28,318 nt of DNA from Dongia_B sp035539075 (GCA_035539075.1 DATLJB010000051.1:1-28318), one strand, 5' to 3'. Numbered from the stretch's first letter, positions 15,525-24,440 are shown. Notes: generated by a model from the sequence alone, not told the origin. Translations and numbers: made by a program.

Positions 15525-16222
15525 GACCAGTTGGTTTCCAGGATTTCGCGCGTCTCGGTGACCGCGACATCCCACAGCGCCATCATCTCTTCGTCGCTGC
15601 GTTCGTAATAGCCGCCGAAATTGCCGTCGCCCAGATAGTCGCGCAGGGCCGGCGGTCCCATGACGCGCAGCCGCGTGAAATCGATCATCGGCTTCTGTTG
15701 GCTGGGCTGCACCACGCCGTCAAGCCGCGTCCAGGGAAAATTCTCCATCCATGAGGCATGCGAGGCGACGGGATCGATCTCCTTGACCTTGGCCCAGGTC
15801 TTCGGCGCATTCCACCAGTTGTGGAACTTGATGGTGACGCCGTCGTTCTCGGATTGCCATTCCCCCGCCGCACTTTGCGCCGGCTGGTTGCCGCCATGGC
15901 CGTTGACGATCAGGATACGGCGAAAGCCGTGGCGCTTCAGGCAGTCGAGGATGTCATGCATGATGCGCGCATGGGTCTCGACCTTCAGGCTGATGGTGCC
16001 TGGATAGGCCATGAAATAGGGCGTGATGCCATAGGGCAAAGCGGGAAAGACCGGCACCCCGAGCGGCTCTGCCGCGTCGGCCGCCACCTTCTCGGACAGG
16101 ATCGAATCGACCGACAAGCTGAGATAGGCATGCTGCTCCGTGCTGCCGATCGGCAGGATGGCGCGGTCATCCTTCTTGAGATAGGTCTCGACCTGTTCCC
16201 AATTCATGGCGCTGATTTTCAT
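15521..16222 (-). CDS. Creatininase-family amidohydrolase
   Basis: The 233-residue protein has the family metal-site layout: E29 and H31 in PIGSTEQHAYLSLSVDS, D39, H109 in VNGHGGNQ, and E160 in SHASWMEN, corresponding to the usual HAGExET block. Creatininases and relatives are metal-dependent enzymes that hydrolyse cyclic or linear amides. The first motif differs from the common EQHGPHLPLxxD: it reads EQHAYLSLSVD, one residue shorter between H and D, and the second has HAS for HAG. This points to a subgroup with its own substrate rather than creatinine. It overlaps the GntR gene and the ketopantoate-reductase-like gene by 4 bp each. Confidence 0.9.
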   Translation of the reverse strand: MKISAMNWEQVETYLKKDDRAILPIGSTEQHAYLSLSVDSILSEKVAADAAEPLGVPVFPALPYGITPYFMAYPGTISLKVETHARIMHDILDCLKRHGFRRILIVNGHGGNQPAQSAAGEWQSENDGVTIKFHNWWNAPKTWAKVKEIDPVASHASWMENFPWTRLDGVVQPSQQKPMIDFTRLRVMGPPALRDYLGDGNFGGYYERSDEEMMALWDVAVTETREILETNWS

Positions 16223-17205
16223 GATGCCTCGTCCAGGCTGGCCGCCGTCGTATCCGACGGCGAAAGGAGGGGGGCGACCACGCGCCGCACATCGGCAGGG
16301 TCGGGGGTGTGGCGATATTCGAAAGCTTGCGTCCCCGTCGGCAGGCGGTCGACGAGGCCTTCGGCGCCTGTCGCATAGACAAGCACGTCGCAGCGCCGCA
16401 GCAGGGAATCAAGATCGGGCGCGTCGATCAGGGTGACGGCTATCGCCGGCACATGCGGCGCGAAACGCTGCACCGCCGTTTTCATCAGTGGGGTGAATTC
16501 CGGAAAGATCGACACCACGGCAACCTGCGCGAGAGGGTCGAGCGAGGCCAGGGCACGCCGCGTCGCCTCGGAAGGAATGAAGCTGATCGCCGCCACGACG
16601 GAGCCGGGCAGCAGCTTGACGACTTCGTGGCGGCGATGGGCGAAGGTAAGAACGATATCGGCGGCCGCGGCACGCTGATGCGCGGCGGGCTGGCGGCTGA
16701 CCGCTTCGATCGTCAGGGCCTCTACGGTGACGCCCGGGCCGAGGATTTCGCCGACCGCATGGGCATAGGCCGAGGTTGCCGCCTCGAAATTACCGACCAG
16801 GGCGATATGTTTGCGCTTGCCGCCTGCCAGCCGCTCCGCCATGCGGGCGCCGACCAGGCCGGCAAGATCGCTGGCGCGCAGGCCCATGGCGAGGCCGTCA
16901 TCGATCAGGCGGTCGATGCTGCGATGCAGATCCGCCAGGTCGGCGCCGACTCGCGGCAGGGGCTTGCCGGCATCGCCGACGAAGGTGCCCGCTCCAAGCC
17001 GCGAATGCAGCAGGCCCTGGTCCTTCAATTCGCGATAGACCTGGGCCACCGTCATCGGTGCCACGCCCAATTGTTCCGCCATTTCACGCACGGAGGGAAG
17101 GCGCTCGCCTGGCGTCAATTCGCCAAACCCGATACCGTATTCGATCAGGCCGCGGAGCTGGGTGCCGAGCGGCACGGGCAGATCTCGATCCAGCCGGAAT
17201 TCCAT
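16219..17205 (-). CDS. GntR-family transcriptional regulator with a large ligand-binding C-terminal domain
   Basis: Residues 1-77 form a GntR winged helix-turn-helix (LPVPLGTQLRGLIEYGI, LPSVREMAEQLGVAPMTVAQ, YRELKDQGLLHSRLGAGTFV), close to the YtrA-like N-terminal type. Residues about 115-305 read as an alpha/beta sugar- or ligand-binding fold (KHIALVGNFEAATSAYAHAV, ADIVLTFAHRRHEV, VAVVSIFPEFTPLMKTAV, CDVLVYATGAEGLVDRL). This is not the usual FadR or UTRA effector domain. It heads the leftward operon and is divergent from the peptide importer. An 18-bp dyad 29 bp before its start and another before the importer suggest autoregulation and control of both arms. Confidence 0.9.
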   Translation of the reverse strand: MEFRLDRDLPVPLGTQLRGLIEYGIGFGELTPGERLPSVREMAEQLGVAPMTVAQVYRELKDQGLLHSRLGAGTFVGDAGKPLPRVGADLADLHRSIDRLIDDGLAMGLRASDLAGLVGARMAERLAGGKRKHIALVGNFEAATSAYAHAVGEILGPGVTVEALTIEAVSRQPAAHQRAAAADIVLTFAHRRHEVVKLLPGSVVAAISFIPSEATRRALASLDPLAQVAVVSIFPEFTPLMKTAVQRFAPHVPAIAVTLIDAPDLDSLLRRCDVLVYATGAEGLVDRLPTGTQAFEYRHTPDPADVRRVVAPLLSPSDTTAASLDEAS

Positions 17206-17233
17206 CCTATTTCTTCCTGTAACGCCTTAATCC

Positions 17234-17251
17234 GTGCTAATCAATTAGCAC
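17234..17251. promoter_or_regulatory. Operator O1 for the divergent GntR regulator
   Basis: GTGCTAAT-CA-ATTAGCAC is an 18-bp dyad with perfect 8-bp arms. It lies 29 bp before the GntR start, where binding would repress the regulator's own operon. The size, symmetry and GTnCTA...TAGnAC ends fit GntR-family operators. Confidence 0.7.
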
Positions 17252-17314
17252 AGTGAAGTTAACACAGACCCCAGGAAGCGAGCAATCTTTGCGAGAGGCG
17301 ACCGAAAGCGTGCA

Positions 17315-17344
17315 TTGACATACCGCAGTGCACAAGCTTACCGT
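17315..17344 (+). promoter_or_regulatory. Candidate promoter of the peptide importer operon
   Basis: A perfect TTGACA -35 (17315-17320) is followed after 18 bases by TACCGT (17339-17344), a weak -10. The -10 abuts operator O2, so bound regulator would exclude RNA polymerase. The -35 is strong evidence; the -10 is an inference from spacing. Confidence 0.45.
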
Positions 17345-17360
17345 ACTAGTTAAATAGAAC
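17343..17360. promoter_or_regulatory. Operator O2 for the divergent GntR regulator
   Basis: GTACTAGT-TA-AATAGAAC has the same 18-bp geometry as O1, with six of eight arm positions symmetric and the same GTnCTA...TAGnAC ends. It lies 38 bp before the binding-protein start and overlaps the candidate -10. Its centre is 109 bp from that of O1. Confidence 0.55.
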
Positions 17361-17398
17361 ACTAAAAAATCAATAAACTGGTCGGAGAGGTTAGGGAG

Positions 17399-18994
17399 AT
17401 GAACGCGTCCTGGAAAAGCATGACCGCTGCCTTGCTGCTGGCGGCCGGTACGGTTGGCCTGACGTCAGGCGATGCCCTCGCGGTGACGCGGGGCGGCACG
17501 CTGCTTTATGGCAGATATGCGGACAGCCTGTTTCTTGAGCCGGTGCTGAACGATGCCAATGTCGATATCTGGATTCTATCCAATATCTACGACACGCTGC
17601 TGCTGCCGACCGATGACGGCAAGGGCGTCCAGCCTGGCCTGGCGACGGCCTGGAAAGTGGCCGACGACGGCAAGAGCGTCACGCTGACATTGCGGGACAA
17701 TATCAAGTTCTCCGACGGCTCGCCGATCACCGCCGAAGATGTCCAGTGGTCGCTGAAGCGCGCGGCGACGCCGAATAACGGCATCTGGCAGTTCATGGTG
17801 GAATCGATAGAGGATGTCGTCATTCAGGACCCCAAGATCGTGGTCCTGAAATTGAAGCACACCGATCCGGCAATCCTGACGGCGCTGACCGTCTTCAACA
17901 CCTCGATCCTGCCGCAGAAACTGTTCGAGGCGATGCCGGGCGCGACGGAAGAGGACAAGGCAAAGGCCTTTGCCGAGCATCCGGTCGGTTCCGGTGCCTT
18001 CATCCTGCAATCCTGGCAGCGCAATTCGGAAATGAAACTGGTGCGCAATCCCTATTACTGGCGCCAGGGTGAGGATGGCAAGCCGCTGCCTTACCTCGAC
18101 GGGATCACCTTCGAAGTCATTCCCGACGACGCGACCCGCCTCTTGAAATTGAAATCGGGCGAGCTTGATGGCGCGGAATTCATCCCCTATTCGCGGGTGG
18201 AAGAATTGAAGGCCGATGCCAATATCAACATGGCGCTCTTTCCTTCGACCCGCGTCGAATATGCGACGTTGAACGTGCGGCCGAAGCTTAGTGACGGCTC
18301 GGACAACCCGCTCTCCAATGCCAAGGTGCGTCAGGCGCTCAATTACGCGGTCGACAAGGACGGCATCATCCAGATCGTGACCCATGGCGTGGGCACGCCG
18401 ATGACCTCCTTCATGTCGACGGCAACGCCCTATCATGCCGGCTCGACGCCGCTCTTTCCGGTCGATGTCGAGAAATCCAAGCAGTTGCTGAAAGAGGCCG
18501 GCTTCGCCAACGGCTTCAAGACCAGCATCATGGTGCTTTCCGGCAATGAGGACGAAACCAATATCGCAACGACCTTGCAGCAGATGTGGGCGCAGATCGG
18601 CGTGACGCTCGATATCCAGCAAGTGGACAATGCCACGCGGACGAAGAAGTACCGCGAAGGCGATTTCTCGATGCGCTTGGGCGCCTGGACGGACGACATT
18701 GCCGATCCGAACGAGATTACTTCGTATTTCGCCTATTCGAAGAACATCGACGCTCTTCATACGACCTGGAAAAGCGACGAGGTGGATCAGCTCTTCGAGC
18801 AGTCGCAGCAGGAGCTGGACCCGAAGAAGCGGGCCGATGAATATGCAAAAATCCAGGCGGTCTACAACGCGTCGGGTCCGATCGTGCCGCTCTATGAAAC
18901 GCCTTACCCGGTGGCGCTGAAGAAGACCGTCAAGGGCTTCGTGCAGATTCCGCTCGGCAACAATATTTTCAGCTCTACCTCCATCGAGAAGTAA
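17399..18994 (+). CDS. Peptide ABC transporter substrate-binding protein (family 5)
   Basis: The 531-residue protein is a periplasmic family 5 solute-binding protein (Dpp/Opp/Gsi type). It has a signal peptide (KSMTAALLLAAGTVGLTSG, cleavage after DALA) followed by GGTLLYGRYADSLFLEP. Family blocks follow: LATAWKVADDGKSVTLTLRD, IKFSDGSPITAEDVQWSLKR, HPVGSGAFILQSW, VRQALNYAVDKDGI, and GPIVPLYETPYPV near the end. It has no lipobox, so it is soluble in the periplasm. GGGAG lies at the proper distance from the ATG. It is the first gene of the importer operon and is followed by a strong intergenic hairpin. The ligand cannot be read from sequence; the co-located peptidases suggest short peptides or isopeptides. 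Confidence 0.95.
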   Translation: MNASWKSMTAALLLAAGTVGLTSGDALAVTRGGTLLYGRYADSLFLEPVLNDANVDIWILSNIYDTLLLPTDDGKGVQPGLATAWKVADDGKSVTLTLRDNIKFSDGSPITAEDVQWSLKRAATPNNGIWQFMVESIEDVVIQDPKIVVLKLKHTDPAILTALTVFNTSILPQKLFEAMPGATEEDKAKAFAEHPVGSGAFILQSWQRNSEMKLVRNPYYWRQGEDGKPLPYLDGITFEVIPDDATRLLKLKSGELDGAEFIPYSRVEELKADANINMALFPSTRVEYATLNVRPKLSDGSDNPLSNAKVRQALNYAVDKDGIIQIVTHGVGTPMTSFMSTATPYHAGSTPLFPVDVEKSKQLLKEAGFANGFKTSIMVLSGNEDETNIATTLQQMWAQIGVTLDIQQVDNATRTKKYREGDFSMRLGAWTDDIADPNEITSYFAYSKNIDALHTTWKSDEVDQLFEQSQQELDPKKRADEYAKIQAVYNASGPIVPLYETPYPVALKKTVKGFVQIPLGNNIFSSTSIEK

Positions 18995-19019
18995 CGCATA
19001 CTTCGTTCTGCATCGCCGG

Positions 19020-19052
19020 GGCCGCGGCCGTTCCCAGGAACAGGCCGCGGCC
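19020..19052 (+). terminator. Strong intercistronic hairpin after the binding-protein gene
   Basis: GGCCGCGGCC plus GTTCC (19020-19034) pairs with GGAAC plus GGCCGCGGCC (19037-19041 and 19043-19052), a 15-bp stem with one bulged A and a tiny CA loop. There is no T-run. Such hairpins after binding-protein genes commonly protect the upstream mRNA and lower expression of the permease genes, giving excess binding protein. Confidence 0.6.
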
Positions 19053-19076
19053 GACAGCAAACAGCGCGAGGAGCAC

Positions 19077-20015
19077 GTGGCCGGTCTCGGTTACATCTTG
19101 CGAAGAGTGGCGCTCATCATCCCCACTCTGGTGGTCATTTTGCTTGTGACTTTCGTCATTGTCCGCTTGTTGCCGGGCGATCCCGCCAGCGCGATGATCG
19201 GCGACCGGGCGACCGACAAGGACGCGGCGCGGATCAATGCCGAATTGGGGCTTGATCGCTCGGTCCCGGTCCAGTTCATCTATTTCGTCGAGCGCGTGTT
19301 CAAGGGCGATCTCGGCAATTCCTTCGCCATAAAGCTGCCGGTCTCCGAAGTGATTGCTGATCGCCTGCCGGCAACGCTGACGTTGACCTCGATGGCGGCG
19401 ATACTGGCGCTGTTGCTGGCGGTGCCGCTGGCCTTCATCGCCGCGCTGAAGCGCAACCGCGTCGGCGATGTGGCGATCCGCGGCGCCTTCCAGGTAGGCT
19501 TGTCGATGCCCGTCTTCTATACCGGTCTGGTGCTGCTGACAGTACTCGGTGCCGGCTTGCATTGGTTTCCGGTCGGCGGTTATGGCGATGACTTTCTTTC
19601 ACACCTTTATCACCTGTTCCTGCCAGCCCTGGCGATCGCGGTGACACTGGCCGCGATCCTCATGCGCAACCTGCGCTCCGCCATTATTGCCGTGCTGGAT
19701 GCCGATTATCTCGACTTCGCCCGCTCCAAGGGCCTGGCCAACCGGATCATCCTGTCGCGCCATGTCCTGCGCAACGCGCTGATCTCGACCGTCACGCTGC
19801 TCGGCCTGCATATCGGTACGGTGGTCGGCAGCGCCGTCATTACCGAGACCGTCTTCGCCATTCCGGGTATCGGCCGGCTGATGATCGACAGCATCTATGC
19901 CCGCGATTATCCGATGGTGCAGGGATTGATCCTGGTGCTTGCGGTCCTTGTCTCGTTGATCTTTCTGGCGACCGATCTCATCCAGGCGGCGCTGGATCCG
20001 AGGATCGCGCGATGA
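19077..20015 (+). CDS. Peptide ABC transporter permease, DppB/OppB/GsiC type
   Basis: The 312-residue inner-membrane protein begins with the family N-terminus YILRRVALIIPTLVVILLVT and LLPGDPA. It has about six hydrophobic segments and the EAA loop FARSKGLANRIILSRHVLRN (about 219-238) that docks on the ATPases. The closing DLIQAALDPRIAR is typical. The start is a GTG at 19077 preceded closely by GAGGAG. Its stop overlaps the start of the second permease as ATGA. Confidence 0.95.
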   Translation: MAGLGYILRRVALIIPTLVVILLVTFVIVRLLPGDPASAMIGDRATDKDAARINAELGLDRSVPVQFIYFVERVFKGDLGNSFAIKLPVSEVIADRLPATLTLTSMAAILALLLAVPLAFIAALKRNRVGDVAIRGAFQVGLSMPVFYTGLVLLTVLGAGLHWFPVGGYGDDFLSHLYHLFLPALAIAVTLAAILMRNLRSAIIAVLDADYLDFARSKGLANRIILSRHVLRNALISTVTLLGLHIGTVVGSAVITETVFAIPGIGRLMIDSIYARDYPMVQGLILVLAVLVSLIFLATDLIQAALDPRIAR

Positions 20016-20857
20016 CGGTCGTGACGCTCGATAGTTTGCCTCGGCGGCACCGGCTCCATCTGTCGCTGCCGCTGCTGGCCGGTATCCTCATACTCGCAGG
20101 CGGAATCCTCCTGGCGCTCGCTCCCGGGCTGTTTGCTCCCTATATGCCGAATGCCTTCGACTACAAGTCGATCTTGAAGCCGCCATCCTGGGAACATCCC
20201 TTCGGCACTGACAATTTCGGCCGCGACATGCTGTCCCGCGTCATCTACGCATATCGCATCGACATGGAGATCGCCCTGCTGGCGACGCTCTTCCCCTTCT
20301 GCTTCGGCACATTGGTCGGCGCCCTGGTCGGCTATTATGGCGGTTGGGCCGAGGCGATCTTGGGCCGCATCGTCGATGCGTTGATCACCTTTCCGCTGCT
20401 CGTCCTGGTGATCGCCATCGTCGCCATCCTGGGACCTGGCCTCAGCAGCATGTATATCGCCTTTGGTATCGTCTATTGGATCTTCTATGCGCGGCTGATC
20501 GCCGGCGAGATGAAGGTCCAGCGGCGGCTCGACTATGCGGCGGCCGGCAAGGTGATGGGATACAGTGACGCGCGCATTATCCTGCGCCACCTGCTGCCCA
20601 ACGTCATTACCGTCGGCATCGTCTATTGGATGACCGACATGGCCCTGGCGATCCTGGTCGGTTCCAGCCTCGGCTATCTCGGCCTCGGCGCGCAGCCGCC
20701 CGCCGCGGAATGGGGGGTGCTGATCGCCGGCGGCAAAAACTACATGTCGACCGCCTGGTGGATCTCGATTTTCCCCGGCATATCGATTGTCCTCGCCGGC
20801 ATCGGTTTCAGCCTGTTCGGCGACGGCCTGGCGGATCTGTTGAGGCCGAAGCGATGA
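20012..20857 (+). CDS. Peptide ABC transporter permease, DppC/OppC/GsiD type
   Basis: The 281-residue partner permease has the DppC-type N-terminus with one hydrophobic helix (LSLPLLAGILILAGGILLAL), HPFGTDNFGRDMLSRVIYAY, several further membrane segments and the EAA loop AAAGKVMGYSDARIILRHLL (about 172-191). It ends LFGDGLADLLRPKR, as in the family. The start overlaps the previous stop, and the stop overlaps the first ATPase start (ATGA at 20854), so all are tightly co-translated. Confidence 0.95.
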   Translation: MTVVTLDSLPRRHRLHLSLPLLAGILILAGGILLALAPGLFAPYMPNAFDYKSILKPPSWEHPFGTDNFGRDMLSRVIYAYRIDMEIALLATLFPFCFGTLVGALVGYYGGWAEAILGRIVDALITFPLLVLVIAIVAILGPGLSSMYIAFGIVYWIFYARLIAGEMKVQRRLDYAAAGKVMGYSDARIILRHLLPNVITVGIVYWMTDMALAILVGSSLGYLGLGAQPPAAEWGVLIAGGKNYMSTAWWISIFPGISIVLAGIGFSLFGDGLADLLRPKR

Positions 20858-21879
20858 TCGGGCTGACGCGAAGGCCGGCGCCCGGCGCGCATCCGCCGCA
20901 TGCCCTGCGTGTCCGCGACCTCACGACGACCCTACCCACCGATAAGGGGCGGGTCGCGGCGGTCAGCGGCGTCAGTTTCGACGTCGCGCCGCGTGAAGTA
21001 TTGGGACTGGTCGGCGAATCCGGCTCCGGCAAAAGCATGACCCTCCGCTCCATCTTGCGTCTGACCCCGCCCCAGGCGGAGATTTCCGGCTCGGTGCAAT
21101 GGGGCGATGATCAGTTGCTCACCCTGTCGCCCCGGCGCCTGCGCGCCTTGCGCGGGCGCGACATCGCCATGATCTTTCAGGAACCGATGACGGCGCTCAA
21201 TCCGGTCCTCTCGATCTACCGGCAGATCGATGAATCGCTTGCGGTTCATACCGGGCTGGACGCCAGGGGGCGCCGCGCCCGGGCGATCGAGTTGCTGGAC
21301 CTCGTCGGCATCCCCGCCGCCGCTAGCCGGCTTGACGAGTATCCCCATCAATTCTCCGGCGGCATGCGCCAGCGGGCGATGATCGCTATTGCCCTTGCAT
21401 CTGAACCGCGGCTGCTGCTGGCCGACGAGCCGACCACCGCCCTCGACGTCACCATCCAGGACCAGATCCTGAAGCTCATTCTCGATCTGCGCGACCGGCT
21501 CGGCATGGGCGTTATCTTGGTGACCCACGATCTTGGCGTCGTCGCGCAGACCTGCGACCGCGTCGCCGTGATGTATGCCGGCAGGATCGTCGAAATGGGC
21601 AATGTGGCGGAGGTCTTTCGCGCGCCCCGTCATCCCTATACGCGCGGACTCATGGGCTCGGTGCCGCAGAACGGCGGCGAACGCCGGCCGCTTCTCTCGA
21701 TCGAGGGGACGCCGCCCGGTCTGTCCGCGATGCCGCAGGGCTGCACCTTTCACCCGCGCTGCGCGTTCCGAACCGACCGCTGCATGGCGAGCGAGCCTCC
21801 TTTGGAGCCGGCCGGTCCCGGCCGGGCCGCTGCCTGTTTCCATCAGGACCAGGTCATCGCTGCGAGGCGGGCGCGATGA
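20854..21879 (+). CDS. Peptide ABC transporter ATPase, DppD/OppD type
   Basis: The 341-residue ATPase has Walker A GESGSGKS (54-61), Q-loop at about 109, signature FSGGM (167-171), Walker B LLLADEP (187-193) and H225 in VTHD. The C-terminal oligopeptide-transporter extension has cysteines at 297, 303, 310 and 328. This pattern is known to carry a [4Fe-4S] cluster in some Dpp/Opp ATPases. The frame is open upstream to 20626, but the ATG at 20854 overlaps the permease stop and begins a normal-length protein. Its stop overlaps the second ATPase start. Confidence 0.95.
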   Translation: MIGLTRRPAPGAHPPHALRVRDLTTTLPTDKGRVAAVSGVSFDVAPREVLGLVGESGSGKSMTLRSILRLTPPQAEISGSVQWGDDQLLTLSPRRLRALRGRDIAMIFQEPMTALNPVLSIYRQIDESLAVHTGLDARGRRARAIELLDLVGIPAAASRLDEYPHQFSGGMRQRAMIAIALASEPRLLLADEPTTALDVTIQDQILKLILDLRDRLGMGVILVTHDLGVVAQTCDRVAVMYAGRIVEMGNVAEVFRAPRHPYTRGLMGSVPQNGGERRPLLSIEGTPPGLSAMPQGCTFHPRCAFRTDRCMASEPPLEPAGPGRAAACFHQDQVIAARRAR

Positions 21880-22904
21880 CCGCTGAGACGCCCCGCACTA
21901 TCCTGGAGGTTGAGGCGCTGAGCGTGCGTTTCCCGGCCAGGCAGTCGCTCGTTAAACGCCTGATGGGTGAGCCGCGGCGCGAGGTGAATGCGCTGAACGG
22001 CGTTTCACTGCAACTGCTGCAGGGCGAAACGCTGGGCATCGTCGGCGAATCCGGCTGCGGCAAGTCGACCCTGGCCCGGACCATCGTCGGCCTCATCCGC
22101 CCGGACGAGGGACGGATCGTCTTCGAAGGCACGGATATAAGCGCGCTGGGCAAGGCCGAAAGCCGTCGTTTCAACCGGCGCGTTCAGATGATCTTTCAGG
22201 ACCCCTATGGATCGCTCAATCCGCGGATGACGGTGCGCCAGATCCTGAGCGAGGCGCTGACGGTCCATCGCTTGCGGCCGGCTGCGGCGATTCCCGGACG
22301 CATCGCCGAACTGCTCGATCTGGTCCGCCTGCCGGCCGATGCCGCCGAAAAGCTGCCGCATGAATTCTCCGGCGGCCAGCGGCAGCGCATCGGCATCGCG
22401 CGGGCGCTGTCGGTCGAGCCGGAGATCCTGATCGCCGACGAGCTGGTTTCCGCGCTTGACGTGTCGGTGCAGGCGCAGGTGATCAACCTTCTGCTCGATC
22501 TGCAGGAGCGGCTGCGTCTCACCGTGCTCTTTGTCGCGCATGATCTGCGCCTGGTGCGCCACATCTCGCACCGGGTCGCCGTCATGTATCTGGGCGAGAT
22601 CGTCGAGATCGGCCGCACCGAGGATCTGTTTGCCGCGCCGCGCCATCCCTATACGCAGGGTCTGCTGGATGCTGCACCTGACCTGGATCCCGCCCGTCGC
22701 AGCCGCGTCGCCAGCGTCCGGGGAGAATTGCCAAGCCCGCTGGCGCTGCCGCCAGGTTGCCACTTTCATCCCCGCTGCCGCTTTGCTTTCGAGCGATGCT
22801 CTGCCGAGCATCCGGAACTGACGGCGCGCGGCCCGACCCATTGCGCCGCTTGCCATCTGACCGAATTCGGCTGCCTCGACCAGGCAACCGTGCTTTCCAT
22901 GTGA
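21876..22904 (+). CDS. Peptide ABC transporter ATPase, DppF/OppF type
   Basis: The 342-residue second ATPase has Walker A GESGCGKS (57-64), signature FSGGQ (164-168), Walker B ILIADE (184-189) and H222 in VAHD. Its C-terminal extension has cysteines at 295, 301, 308, 323 and 326, again fitting a possible iron-sulfur site. Two separate ATPases make this a Dpp/Opp-type heteromeric importer; E. coli GsiA instead fuses both. The M32 carboxypeptidase gene begins 21 bp downstream. Confidence 0.95.
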   Translation: MTAETPRTILEVEALSVRFPARQSLVKRLMGEPRREVNALNGVSLQLLQGETLGIVGESGCGKSTLARTIVGLIRPDEGRIVFEGTDISALGKAESRRFNRRVQMIFQDPYGSLNPRMTVRQILSEALTVHRLRPAAAIPGRIAELLDLVRLPADAAEKLPHEFSGGQRQRIGIARALSVEPEILIADELVSALDVSVQAQVINLLLDLQERLRLTVLFVAHDLRLVRHISHRVAVMYLGEIVEIGRTEDLFAAPRHPYTQGLLDAAPDLDPARRSRVASVRGELPSPLALPPGCHFHPRCRFAFERCSAEHPELTARGPTHCAACHLTEFGCLDQATVLSM

Positions 22905-22925
22905 AGCTTCATCAAGGACGATGCG

Positions 22926-24440
22926 ATGGACTCCTCCCGCTTCGATGAAGAAATCGGCCGTCTCAACGATGTCCTCTGTGCGATCAACCTGCTGAACTGG
23001 GATGCGCGGACCCAGATGCCGGACGGGGCGGCGGCGATGCGCGGCGCGCAAGTCGCCACGCTGACGGGTCTCGCCCGCGAGATCGCCGCCGGCCCGGCCC
23101 TGCGCGCGGCGATCGCCGACGAGCTTGCCCTGCTCGCCGACCGGCCGGAGAACAGCTTGCGGCGTCGCGCCCTGCTGGATACCCGCACGGCTATCGAGGT
23201 CGCATCACGCGTGCCGGATCGCCTCGTGGTCGAGGCCGCCGCCTTGAAGACCAGGGCCCAGCAGGTCTGGGCGAAGGCGCGGGCAGCCAATGATTTTGCC
23301 AGCTTCCTGCCGTTTCTTGAACGCACCGTCGCCCTGCAGCGCGAGATCGCGGCTGCCATCGGCTATGAAGATCACCCCTATGACGCCCTTATCCATCAAT
23401 ACGAGTCCGGCATGACATTGAAGCGGCTCGATCGCCTGTTTACCGGGCTGAAGGCGGCGCTGCTGCCCTTGATCGATACAGCGCTGGGTTATCCGCCGCC
23501 GTGCCGCGAGATTCTCGAACGCGGCTTTCCGGTGGAGATGCAGAAGCGCTTCGCCTTGCAGATCGCCGAGGCCTTTGGCTACGACCTCAAGCGAGGCCGG
23601 CTCGACGAGACGGTCCATCCCTTCGAGATCTCATTTACACGCGAGGATGTCCGCATCACTGGCCGGTTCCGCGATACCTGGCTGCCGGGCGGTCTCTTCG
23701 CCATCTGGCATGAAGCCGGGCACGGCATTTATGAGCAGGGAGTCGATCCGGCCTTCAGCCGATCGGCTTTCACCACGGACATCCTCAATCTCTACGCGGT
23801 GGGCGGTGCCAGTTTCGGGCTGCATGAATCGCAGTCGCGGCTATTCGAGAACCGGGTCGCGCGGTCACGCCGGTTCTGGCAGCTGCATTTCAATGCCCTG
23901 CGCCTGTATTTTCCCGAGCAGCTTCACGACGTCGATGAGGAAGCTTTCTGGCGGGCCGTCAACGCGGTGCATCCCAGCCTCATCCGCGTCGAGGCGGACG
24001 AGCTGACCTATGATTTCCACGTCATCCTGCGCGTCGAGATCGAGGCGGCGCTGATCGCCGGCGAGATTGCCGTCAGGGATCTGCCTGCGATCTGGGCCGA
24101 GAAGATGAAAGCCTATCTGGGGCTCGATGTGCCCGACGATACGCGGGGCGTTCTTCAGGACGTGCACTGGTCCGCTGGCATGGTGGGGTCGTTTCCCACC
24201 TACACGATCGGCAATGTCATGGCCGCGCAATTCTTCGCCGCGGCCCGCCGGGTGCCGGGCGTCGAAGCCGGGCTGGAAGCTGGCGACTACCGCCCTTTGA
24301 CGCGTTGGCTCAACGACAACGTGCACTGCCACGGCCGCAGCAAGTCGCCGGATGAGATCCTGCAACTGGCGACGGGCCAGGGTCTCGATCCCGCGCAATA
24401 TATCGCCGATCTCCGGGAGAAGGTCCGTCTGCTCGCTTGA
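22926..24440 (+). CDS. M32-family metallocarboxypeptidase (thermostable carboxypeptidase 1 type)
   Basis: The 504-residue cytosolic enzyme removes C-terminal amino acids from peptides. Family motifs are present in order: DxxxHPF..., here DETVHPFEIS (227-236) with DVRITGRF (241-248); the zinc site HEAGH (262-266) in WHEAGHGIYEQG; and HESQSRLFEN (300-309), which supplies the third metal ligand. Further blocks are YDFHVILRVEIEA and GSFPTYTIGNVMAAQFF. Length is that of the family. It is the sixth gene of the importer operon (21 bp after the ATPase), so it probably trims the imported peptide. It has no signal peptide. Confidence 0.95.
   Translation: MDSSRFDEEIGRLNDVLCAINLLNWDARTQMPDGAAAMRGAQVATLTGLAREIAAGPALRAAIADELALLADRPENSLRRRALLDTRTAIEVASRVPDRLVVEAAALKTRAQQVWAKARAANDFASFLPFLERTVALQREIAAAIGYEDHPYDALIHQYESGMTLKRLDRLFTGLKAALLPLIDTALGYPPPCREILERGFPVEMQKRFALQIAEAFGYDLKRGRLDETVHPFEISFTREDVRITGRFRDTWLPGGLFAIWHEAGHGIYEQGVDPAFSRSAFTTDILNLYAVGGASFGLHESQSRLFENRVARSRRFWQLHFNALRLYFPEQLHDVDEEAFWRAVNAVHPSLIRVEADELTYDFHVILRVEIEAALIAGEIAVRDLPAIWAEKMKAYLGLDVPDDTRGVLQDVHWSAGMVGSFPTYTIGNVMAAQFFAAARRVPGVEAGLEAGDYRPLTRWLNDNVHCHGRSKSPDEILQLATGQGLDPAQYIADLREKVRLLA

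Noticed and set aside
17576..19060. 494-residue leftward open frame opposite the binding-protein gene
   Set aside because: It is an Arg/His-rich antisense shadow; the plus-strand frame has the signal peptide and family 5 motifs.
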